Shown here: piece after piece, positions 1 to 5,224 of the stretch | How the letters are laid out: each line of letters starts with the position of its first letter | Numbering within the stretch: the first letter of the stretch is position 1 | Source: an uncultured Aquimonas sp. | Lineage (GTDB): Bacteria > Pseudomonadota > Gammaproteobacteria > Xanthomonadales > Xanthomonadaceae | DNA length: 11,197 nt | Assembly: GCA_946481615.1 (NCBI GenBank) | Contig: CAMLOR010000096.1 | Location: 1 to 11,197, forward strand | Direction of reading: 5' to 3' | Made by a program: the position numbers and the translations under genes | The notes under the pieces: model-generated | Database searches by the model: none | What the model was told of the DNA's origin: nothing | The model's input: the letters and a program-made list of their open reading frames with translations, nothing else

Positions 1-203
1 ACGTTGCGCGCCGGCACCACGGTGGAGATGGCGTGCTTGTAGACCATCTGGCTCACCGTGTTGCGCAGGAGCACGACGAACTGGTCGAAGGATTCCACCG
101 TGCCCTGCAGCTTGATGCCGTTGACCAGGTAGATTGAGACCGGCACGCGTTCGCGGCGCAGTGCGTTGAGAAACGGGTCTTGCAAGGACTGGCCCTTCGA
201 CAT
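1..203 (-). CDS. hfq: RNA chaperone Hfq (partial, C-terminus outside window)
   Basis: Hfq is the hexameric Sm-like chaperone that binds sRNAs and mRNAs and promotes their pairing in the cytoplasm. The 67 visible residues begin [20 protein letters not shown] and match the E. coli protein almost residue for residue. Q8 and D9 of the proximal face, the Sm1 segment with the NGIKLQG loop, and the YKHAIST Sm2 segment are all present. The ATG at 203 is supported by an AGGAGA ribosome binding site at 216-211 with a 7-nt spacer. The gene lies 132 nt downstream of miaA on the same strand, the usual miaA-hfq arrangement. The variable C-terminal tail and the stop codon fall beyond the left edge, so its length cannot be judged. 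Confidence 0.98.
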   Translation of the reverse strand, partial: MSKGQSLQDPFLNALRRERVPVSIYLVNGIKLQGTVESFDQFVVLLRNTVSQMVYKHAISTVVPARN

Positions 204-335
204 GGTCTTTTCTCCTGCTGATGTTTTGTTATGCGGGACCGTTGCCGGCACCCGGGCGTCGACGGCGCTGGTCCCAAGGTGGGGCGCACGCGCGACAAAT
301 CAAGGACATGGTACACCGCGTACGCGGACGGAGGA
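204..335 (-). promoter_or_regulatory. miaA-hfq intergenic region / hfq leader
   Basis: This 132-nt spacer precedes hfq. It holds the hfq ribosome binding site and, upstream of that, a potential long hairpin (235-275). Between hairpin and ribosome binding site lies an A-rich stretch (ataacaaaac on the minus strand). A CATAAC hexamer near 229-234 could be a -10 element, but I find no convincing -35 partner, so no promoter is called. A perfect 12-bp palindrome (CCGCGTACGCGG, 316-327) sits just after the miaA stop; it lacks a U-tract and is not a terminator. Confidence 0.45.
235..275 (-). repeat. Inverted repeat: potential hairpin in the hfq 5' leader
   Basis: GGGACC at one end pairs with GGTCCC at the other (six pairs). 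A symmetric three-by-three internal loop follows, and GCCG (266-263) then pairs with CGGC (247-244). The closing base of the stem is about 19 nt upstream of the hfq ribosome binding site. No U-tract follows, so it is not an intrinsic terminator. It could be a structured leader, an mRNA stability element or chance. Confidence 0.4.
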
Positions 336-1280
336 TCAACCCCGCGGGCCGAGGAACTGGCCGATCGCGCGTTCGATTTCGCTGCGGTGCAGGTCCGGGT
401 CGAACCATCGTGCATCCCACTCCGAGCGCAGCCAGGTCAGCTGGCGTTTCGCGAGCTGGCGCGTGGCCTCGATGCCACGCCGGCGCAGCGCGGCGAGGTC
501 GCCGTGGCCGTGCAGGTGCTGCCAGGCCTGCCGATAGCCCACGGCCCGCATCGACGGCAGGTTCTCGTGCAGACGCGGGTCCAGGGCGAGGCGTCGCACT
601 TCATCGAGCAACCCCTGATCGAGCATGGCGTCGAAGCGCAGCGCGATGCGTTCGTGCAACGTCGCGCGCTCTGACGGCGCGACCACGAGCTTGAGCACGC
701 GCCATGGAAACGGCTTGCGCTGCGCGCTGCGCTGCCAGTCGCTGATCGGGCGGCCGGTGAGTCGGAGCACCTCCAGCGCGCGCTGGATGCGCTGTGTGTC
801 GGTGGCGTGGATGCGTGCGGCAGCGACGGGATCGTGTGTCCGAAGCTCCGCGTGCAATGCGGACCAGCTCCGCTCCGCGGCCTCCTTCTCGATCTGTGCA
901 CGCAGCGCCGGGTCGGCTTCGGGCATGTCCGAGAGACCATGCAGCAGCGCGCGGAAATACAGACCGGTGCCGCCCACCAGCAACGGCACACTGCCGGTGC
1001 GCGCGATGTCATCGAGCTCGCGCCGCGCATCGGCGACGAAGTCGGCCGCCGAATAGGGTTCATGCGGCTCGCGGATATCGACCAGACGATGCGGCGCGCG
1101 CGCCAACGTCGCGGCATCCGGCTTGGCGCTGCCGATGTCCAGGCCACGATAAACCAGCGCGGAATCGACGCTGACGATCTGCGCGCCCAGCGTCCTCGCC
1201 CAATCGATGGCGAGCGCGGTCTTGCCCGAGGCCGTAGGCCCCATGAGCGCGATCAGCGGAGGGCGTTGGTCGAGAGGCAT
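336..1280 (-). CDS. miaA: tRNA dimethylallyltransferase MiaA
   Basis: MiaA transfers a dimethylallyl group from DMAPP to N6 of A37 in tRNAs that read codons beginning with U. This is the first step of the i6A/ms2i6A modification and improves reading-frame fidelity. The 314-residue product has the usual family length. It carries the P-loop GPTASGKT at 14-21, the substrate-recognition segment [16 protein letters not shown] starting at D39, and the [11 protein letters not shown] motif. The family more often has Q where this protein has L42; DSAL is a variant I recall from Xanthomonas. The ATG at 1280 is the only sensible start and leaves about 7 residues before the first beta strand. There is no strong ribosome binding site. 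The start lies only 10 nt past the U-tract of the upstream operon's terminator, so its promoter is unclear. hfq follows 132 nt downstream. Confidence 0.97.
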   Translation of the reverse strand: MPLDQRPPLIALMGPTASGKTALAIDWARTLGAQIVSVDSALVYRGLDIGSAKPDAATLARAPHRLVDIREPHEPYSAADFVADARRELDDIARTGSVPLLVGGTGLYFRALLHGLSDMPEADPALRAQIEKEAAERSWSALHAELRTHDPVAAARIHATDTQRIQRALEVLRLTGRPISDWQRSAQRKPFPWRVLKLVVAPSERATLHERIALRFDAMLDQGLLDEVRRLALDPRLHENLPSMRAVGYRQAWQHLHGHGDLAALRRRGIEATRQLAKRQLTWLRSEWDARWFDPDLHRSEIERAIGQFLGPRG

Positions 1281-1290
1281 CCGGATCCGG

Positions 1291-1320
1291 AAAAGAAGAA
1301 GGGGCGCCGAAGCGCCCCTT
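1291..1320 (-). terminator. Intrinsic terminator of the secreted-protein operon
   Basis: On the minus strand AAGGGGCGC (1320-1312) pairs perfectly with GCGCCCCTT (1307-1299) around a four-base TTCG loop, a classical stable tetraloop. A pyrimidine-rich tract, CTTCTTTT (1298-1291), follows. This is a textbook rho-independent terminator 25 nt after the stop codon of the 1345-2601 gene. It sits immediately upstream of the miaA start codon. Confidence 0.9.
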
Positions 1321-1344
1321 CCATTACAGCGTGGTCAGCGTGGA

Positions 1345-2601
1345 TCAGCTGTGGCGGCGGAAGCCGACCACCAGCGCGCCGAGGGCGGCGAGCAGGCCGA
1401 TCAGGCCGATCTTGGCCCACAGCGAGGTCGACGGGATCGTCGCGGCCTGGGTCGGAGCAACGATCGCCGAGCCGGTGGACGACAGCGGGAACGAAACCGG
1501 ACCGGCGCCGTTGCCCGAGGTGCAGTTCAGCGTACCGTTGATCGTCACGCCATTGGCCGGAACCGAGCACGAGGCAACGACGACGCTGGAGGCGCCCGCA
1601 TTGATCGTGCCGCTCGGCTGCTGCTGGATCGAGAAGCCAGCACCCGCCGTCGAGCAGGTCACGCCCGTCGCAGCGGCGTTGCCCGAGTTCTGGATCGTCA
1701 CCTGCGTGGTCGCCGTGCTGCCCGGCGTACCATTGCAGGTCAGCGCAGTGCCATTCGGCGGCGTGGTGGTGAAGGCCGGAGCGACCACCTGACCGGCGGG
1801 GCAGTTCAGCTCGATGTCGACCGGCGTAGCCACAGCGCCCGTACGCGTGCAGGTCATGGTGGCCTGCTGAGCGGCGGCAGCCAAGGTGCAGGTGACGCTC
1901 ATGTCATTCGGGTCAGTGCCCGCAACGATGCTCGGATTCGACGAGTTGGTGACCTGGAAGTTGGCGGGAACCGTGCAGTCATAGCTGCCCGCGTCCGGAG
2001 CCGTGCCACCAGTAGCCGTGACCGCAATGGGAGAAGAGCCCGAGGTGGCGCCGATAGCGCCGCCGGCCGGGAGGTTCACCGTGGTCGGGTTGAAATTGAT
2101 GGTCGGCGGATCAGCCGGGGCCGCACCAACGATGAAGCCCGGGCCGTAATCCACGGAGAAGGCCCCAATGTTAGCGCCACCGCCATCGGAAGCACGCGGC
2201 GTCAGGCAAGCACCCGACGCGCAAGTCGAGAAATTGTACGTACCATCGGGCGTCGCAGCCGCAATGGTGACTTGAATCGTACAAATTTCCCCACTCGCCA
2301 GCGGCTGCAGGCCTGCGTCGAAGTCGGACACGCGCATTGCTCCGGCCTGCGGGTTACCAACCGCGCAGACACCCGTGGCGTTGGTCGGCGTCACATTCGT
2401 GAACTCGGCGGGGATCGCCACGTCCACTTGGTACGCCGCAGCACCGCCACCTGCGGTGAAATTTACCGCCACGTCGAAAACGGTACCCGCCGGCCCCTGG
2501 GCAGGGGTCGGCGTGCCGAAGGTGACCGATTGCGCGAATGTCACTCCGGAGACAGCGAACAGGCCCGCGGCAAGGCCACCCAGCAAAGTCTTCTTATTCA
2601 T
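1345..2601 (-). CDS. Secreted protein with cohesin-like N-terminus, Ig-like domains and IPTL-CTERM-like sorting signal
   Basis: The 418-residue product starts with a signal peptide (about 1-23, cleavage TFA|QS). Residues about 24-135 form a beta-rich domain that resembles a cohesin: an extracellular VFDVAVNF strand, an AAYQVDVAIP strand, a Cys pair, then a GEICTIQVTI strand. Two further beta-rich, Cys-paired, Ser/Thr/Gly-rich segments follow (about 150-265 and 270-385) and look Ig-like. The C-terminus (389-418) is IPSTSLW, a hydrophobic helix, then RRHS. This three-part layout matches IPTL-CTERM signals, which exosortase H is thought to process, but the motif is a variant (IPSTSLWA for IPTLxxWG). 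The start is ATG 2601, because GGGGAG lies 9 nt upstream; the TTG at 2610 directly abuts that site. It is the last gene of the operon. Function is unknown; a surface-anchoring role is inferred. The cohesin call is tentative. Confidence 0.8.
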   Translation of the reverse strand: MNKKTLLGGLAAGLFAVSGVTFAQSVTFGTPTPAQGPAGTVFDVAVNFTAGGGAAAYQVDVAIPAEFTNVTPTNATGVCAVGNPQAGAMRVSDFDAGLQPLASGEICTIQVTIAAATPDGTYNFSTCASGACLTPRASDGGGANIGAFSVDYGPGFIVGAAPADPPTINFNPTTVNLPAGGAIGATSGSSPIAVTATGGTAPDAGSYDCTVPANFQVTNSSNPSIVAGTDPNDMSVTCTLAAAAQQATMTCTRTGAVATPVDIELNCPAGQVVAPAFTTTPPNGTALTCNGTPGSTATTQVTIQNSGNAAATGVTCSTAGAGFSIQQQPSGTINAGASSVVVASCSVPANGVTINGTLNCTSGNGAGPVSFPLSSTGSAIVAPTQAATIPSTSLWAKIGLIGLLAALGALVVGFRRHS

Positions 2602-2610
2602 CTTACTCAA

Positions 2611-2616
2611 CTCCCC
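2611..2616 (-). promoter_or_regulatory. Ribosome binding site deciding the start at 2601
   Basis: GGGGAG on the minus strand lies 9 nt before ATG 2601. An in-frame TTG at 2610-2608 would touch this site with no spacer, so the shorter reading starting MNKKTLL is preferred. It also places Lys-Lys directly at the N-terminus of a standard signal peptide. Confidence 0.75.
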
Positions 2617-2659
2617 ACAAGCGTGATTTTGGGATTTTATTCAGGGCGCAGCACTATGC

Positions 2660-3127
2660 TTATTTGGCCTTCACTCGGGAACCTGGGGCGCCTTCGATAC
2701 GCGCACCGGTTGCAATGGCCTTGCCGGAGGAATCAGATACCTTGACTTCCTTGAGACGAAGGTCTTTGGCCGAGCCCTTTAGGCTAACGGTGCCGAGATC
2801 ATGCCAGCCTTCCGGCAAAGACTTCAACTCGGCACTGAAAAACAGCACGCGAACGAAGCCATCGCGCACCGTACAACCGCCTTGGAAACCAGCCGGCGCA
2901 CTTACACCGCAGTTGCTCACGTCAACACCGGCAGCCTTGTCAGTACCGACGCCTTCAAGGTCGAACTGAAAACCCGCCACCGAACCGTCGCTATAAAAAT
3001 CAAGCGCGTAGGTGGTCGAGCCCTTGCCCGCTTGCGAAGTGACAAGCACTTCACTGCGACCCGCAGCCACGGCAGAACCTGCGAACAGCAGCCCCGCCAG
3101 GATGGTGAAGCCAGTCTTCTTGGTCAT
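2660..3127 (-). CDS. Small secreted cohesin-like protein
   Basis: The 155-residue product has a signal peptide (KK at 3-4, hydrophobic stretch 7-20, cleavage near AVA|AG at 21-23), so the mature chain is about 133 residues, the size of one cohesin module. The mature part reads like a cohesin fold: YALDFYSDGSVAGFQFDLEG (40-59) resembles the strand that opens with Val-x-Gly-Phe/Tyr-Gln-Phe. VRVLFFSAELKSLPEG (92-107) and the LGTVSLKG strand (111-118) follow in the expected order. A Cys pair (C73, C85) probably forms a disulfide. There is no C-terminal anchor. The ATG at 3127 follows a TGAGGA site (3141-3136) that overlaps the stop codon of the upstream gene, which suggests translational coupling. 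It is the middle gene of the operon. I infer that it binds the dockerin-like tail of its neighbour; no profile search supports this yet. Confidence 0.8.
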   Translation of the reverse strand: MTKKTGFTILAGLLFAGSAVAAGRSEVLVTSQAGKGSTTYALDFYSDGSVAGFQFDLEGVGTDKAAGVDVSNCGVSAPAGFQGGCTVRDGFVRVLFFSAELKSLPEGWHDLGTVSLKGSAKDLRLKEVKVSDSSGKAIATGARIEGAPGSRVKAK

Positions 3128-3138
3128 TGGAGTAATCC

Positions 3139-3975
3139 TCAGAAATTGCCGAGCTGGACGCGACGCGCCACGGAGATGATGTCGAAAACGTCCATGATGC
3201 CGTCTTCGGTAGCGTCTGGCTGGCCCGCATTGGTATGCACCGCGGGGCCGCTCTGCACTTCGCGAGCCGTATCGATGATGTCGAAAACGTCGTAGACCGC
3301 CGGATCTTCCGGTCGGGCGTTGCCACGGGCAAGACGTCCGATCTTGGCGTCGGCGCGAGACGAATCAAATTCGTCGAAGTTGAGACCACCAACGCCGGTA
3401 CCCGAAATGAAGCCAAGCGTGGCCGAGCCAACTGAGCCAGCCGCAATGCCATTTACGGTCAGATTCTGGTTGAAACCGGTGGGCGAACCACCTGCACCAG
3501 CCACATCGACATTGAAGCTGGTGCCCGACTTGTAGATGAAGTCGATCGAGTACCACTTATTCTGCTGGATCCCGGTCACGGTTCCAATCGAGGCACCGTT
3601 GATCGAGAAATTGAAGTTGCTGGCGTGGTTGTACGTAATGCCGATGGTTTCGGAACCCGTACCGTTATCGCCGGTGGTCGCGCTGAAGATCTTGGCATTG
3701 CCCGACGTCAGGCCCGTGTGGACATAGAAACGCACTGCATAGGTCGTTTCCGTAGGACCTGCTGGGCTGTTGTCGGCCACGACGACGTTGCTGGCAGTGG
3801 CGCGAAGAGCGCAGAGCCCAGAGTAGCGCGCAAAATTATTGATGGGACCACCCGAGTTCGCATCGGTCGCGGTCTTGTTGGTGCCCGTCCATGCGGAGGT
3901 GGTGCATGCGAGGGCGCTGCCGAGCGGCAGAACCGCAAGAAGCGCGCCGGCGAGAATCGAGCGGGAAAGGTTCAT
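3139..3975 (-). CDS. Secreted jelly-roll-like protein with C-terminal tandem dockerin-like domain
   Basis: The 278-residue product has a signal peptide (1-23, ALA|C; the Cys at 24 does not sit in a consensus lipobox, so signal peptidase I is likely). Residues about 25-210 are beta-rich with a TYAVRFYVHTG strand, a NKWYSIDFIY strand and a LNFDEFD end, which resembles a LamG/concanavalin-like carbohydrate-binding fold. The tail (about 213-278) holds two copies of DVFDII-x-x-AR-x-VQ at 229-241 and 262-274. The second is preceded by D254-x-T-x-D258-G, giving the dockerin calcium pattern at positions 1, 3, 5, 9 and 12 (D254, T256, D258, D262, D265). The first copy is degenerate at positions 1 and 5. 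The start is ATG 3975, with AAAGG 8 nt upstream and a signal peptide directly after; a longer frame to 4050 adds 25 residues before the signal peptide. It is the first gene of the operon. Its ligand is unknown. Confidence 0.82.
   Translation of the reverse strand: MNLSRSILAGALLAVLPLGSALACTTSAWTGTNKTATDANSGGPINNFARYSGLCALRATASNVVVADNSPAGPTETTYAVRFYVHTGLTSGNAKIFSATTGDNGTGSETIGITYNHASNFNFSINGASIGTVTGIQQNKWYSIDFIYKSGTSFNVDVAGAGGSPTGFNQNLTVNGIAAGSVGSATLGFISGTGVGGLNFDEFDSSRADAKIGRLARGNARPEDPAVYDVFDIIDTAREVQSGPAVHTNAGQPDATEDGIMDVFDIISVARRVQLGNF
3175..3291 (-). repeat. Internal duplication encoding the two dockerin-like repeats
   Basis: An exact 18-base repeat (gatgatgtcgaaaacgtc on the plus strand) occurs at 3175-3192 and 3274-3291. 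The copies are 99 bp (33 codons) apart and in frame. They encode the core DVFDII of each dockerin-like repeat. The exact nucleotide match points to duplication or conversion of the unit within the gene. Confidence 0.85.
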
Positions 3976-4109
3976 TGAAATGGCCTTTGTGAGTTTGGGT
4001 CGAAACGCAGATAGGGCAGTCTGATCGACGGTACCATACCTCCCTGACACTTGAAAGGGCGGCTGCCAACGTCAATCGCAGCCAACCCTGGCTGCTAGAC
4101 TCAATACGC
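3976..4109. promoter_or_regulatory. Divergent intergenic region between the secreted-protein operon and the glycosyltransferase operon
   Basis: This 134-bp region must hold promoters for both directions. Toward the plus strand, TAGACT (4096-4101) is a possible -10 element that would place the transcription start at or next to the ATG at 4110. Together with the missing ribosome binding site this suggests a leaderless or near-leaderless message. Toward the minus strand, a TATGGT hexamer (about 4032-4037) could be a -10 element, but no good -35 is visible. These assignments are weak. Confidence 0.35.
4061..4095. repeat. Inverted repeat cluster, possible operator
   Basis: GCAGCCA (4078-4084) and TGGCTGC (4089-4095) form a perfect 7-bp inverted repeat around ACCC. 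It abuts the candidate -10 hexamer of the glycosyltransferase operon. A further half-site, GGCTGCCAAC, begins at 4061, so the half-site occurs three times in 35 bp. The position fits a regulator binding site between two divergent operons; which protein might bind is not known. Confidence 0.45.
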
Positions 4110-4835
4110 ATGTCCTTCCAAGAAAATGTCGCACCCCGCCCCTTGGTCGTGTTGCCCGCACACAACGAGGCGGCCAGTCTGCCCACCCTGTTGGGGGAGT
4201 TGAAACGACGGGTCGATGCCGATCTGCTCGTCGTGTCGGACGCCTCGAACGACGACACGATGGCCGTTGCCCGGGCAGCCGGCGCCCAAGTGATTGAAAT
4301 TTCGCAGCAGATTGGCGCATGGGGCGCCACGCAGGCAGGATTCCGCCATGCCGTGCGGCAGGGTTACCGGGTTGTGGCATCGATGGACGCCGATGGTCAG
4401 CACACCGTCGACTCCCTCCTAGGACTGCTCACCGCGCAAAAAACTAGCGGCGGGGACATTGTGATCGGCACCTTTCCCGAACGCCTCAGCCCGCTGCGTC
4501 GGCTGGCTTGGACATGGTTCCGTACGCTCACGGGCCTGCGTGTCGAGGACCTGACGTCGGGACTGCGCGTCTATGGCCCGCGGGCTCTACCGATCCTGGC
4601 GTCGGCGGAAGCGACGCTCATCGACTACCAAGATGTCGGTGTCTTGTTGTTGCTTCGCAAATACGGCTGCACCGTGGACGAAATGCCTGTAACGATGTTC
4701 CCGCGCCAAGCCGGCAAATCTCGGGTGTTCTCCTCTTGGCTCACAGTCGCCCGCTACATGGCGCAGACCACCGTCATTTGCATAGCGAGACTGGGAACCC
4801 GCCGCATCCCAAGGTTCGGAAGCGCACGGCCATGA
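4110..4835 (+). CDS. Glycosyltransferase family 2 protein
   Basis: This is a GT-A fold glycosyltransferase that uses an activated sugar to modify a lipid or glycan at the cytoplasmic face of the membrane. The 241-residue product has the N-terminal VVLPAHNEAASLP strand-loop (13-25), the LLVVSDASNDDT nucleotide-binding segment (39-50) and the DADGQH metal-binding motif (93-98). TSGLRVYG comes later, as in dolichyl-phosphate-mannose-synthase-like GT2 enzymes. No membrane helix is evident. The ATG at 4110 lacks a ribosome binding site. The stop overlaps the next start by ATGA at 4832-4835. A GT2 gene followed by DUF2304 is a recurring pair in O-antigen and exopolysaccharide loci, and the DUF2304 partner may help it work at the membrane. 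The sugar and acceptor cannot be read from the sequence. Confidence 0.93.
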   Translation: MSFQENVAPRPLVVLPAHNEAASLPTLLGELKRRVDADLLVVSDASNDDTMAVARAAGAQVIEISQQIGAWGATQAGFRHAVRQGYRVVASMDADGQHTVDSLLGLLTAQKTSGGDIVIGTFPERLSPLRRLAWTWFRTLTGLRVEDLTSGLRVYGPRALPILASAEATLIDYQDVGVLLLLRKYGCTVDEMPVTMFPRQAGKSRVFSSWLTVARYMAQTTVICIARLGTRRIPRFGSARP

Positions 4836-5224
4836 TGACCCCCTTCCTCACCTCCGCCGCCCTCGGCGTCCTGCTCGCCGTCGGCATCCTGTGGCTGGTA
4901 CGCGGCGATCGTCTGCACGGCAGCTATGCGTTGTGGTGGCTGCTGGTGGCGATCGGGTCGCTGGTGGTCGGGTTCTTCCCGCGACTGATCGATTGGCTCG
5001 GTTTCAAGCTCGGCGTGAACTATCCGCCGATGCTGTTGGTGCTCGTCGTCATCATCGCGCTGCTTTTCAAATTGTTGGGCATCGACATCGACGTGACGCG
5101 GCGCGAGCGCCGCATGCGGCGGCTGCTGCAGAAGGTGGCCATCCTCGAGCTCGAGATCGGCACGTTGCGCGAGCAGTTGCGGGCGCGCGACGAAGGCGCC
5201 GGCAACGACCAGCGTCCGGAGTGA
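4832..5224 (+). CDS. DUF2304 family membrane protein
   Basis: The 130-residue product has three hydrophobic segments (about 4-20, 30-50 and 63-87). A basic RRERRMRR stretch follows, then a heptad-like C-terminal helix rich in Leu, Glu and Arg (about 95-120) that could form a coiled coil. Size, layout and position after a GT2 gene match DUF2304 proteins, which are small membrane partners found beside glycosyltransferases; their biochemical role is not settled. Two ATG codons in a row open the frame; the first overlaps the preceding stop as ATGA, the second starts three bases later. The end overlaps the GT4 start as GTGA (5221-5224), so the three genes are probably translationally coupled. Confidence 0.88.
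   Translation: MMTPFLTSAALGVLLAVGILWLVRGDRLHGSYALWWLLVAIGSLVVGFFPRLIDWLGFKLGVNYPPMLLVLVVIIALLFKLLGIDIDVTRRERRMRRLLQKVAILELEIGTLREQLRARDEGAGNDQRPE

Noticed and set aside
316..327. Perfect palindrome CCGCGTACGCGG after miaA as a terminator
   Set aside because: No loop of useful size and no U-tract; short GC palindromes are common at this composition.
1207..2745. Long plus-strand open frame (512 codons)
   Set aside because: Arg-rich, low-complexity translation with no family features; it runs antisense to miaA, the terminator and the 418-residue protein, and is a by-product of GC-rich codon use.
3970..3990. Lipoprotein reading of the 278-residue protein (Cys right after the signal peptide)
   Set aside because: The residues before the Cys are ALA, not a consensus lipobox (Leu at -3), and a second Cys nearby offers a disulfide partner; left as a minor possibility.
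3976..4050. 25-residue N-terminal extension of the dockerin-like protein
   Set aside because: It would bury the signal peptide; ATG 3975 has a good ribosome binding site and the hydrophobic stretch follows at once.
4891..5220. Upstream extension of the GT4 open frame
   Set aside because: Out-of-phase reading of DUF2304; the GTGA overlap at 5221 gives the family-standard N-terminus.
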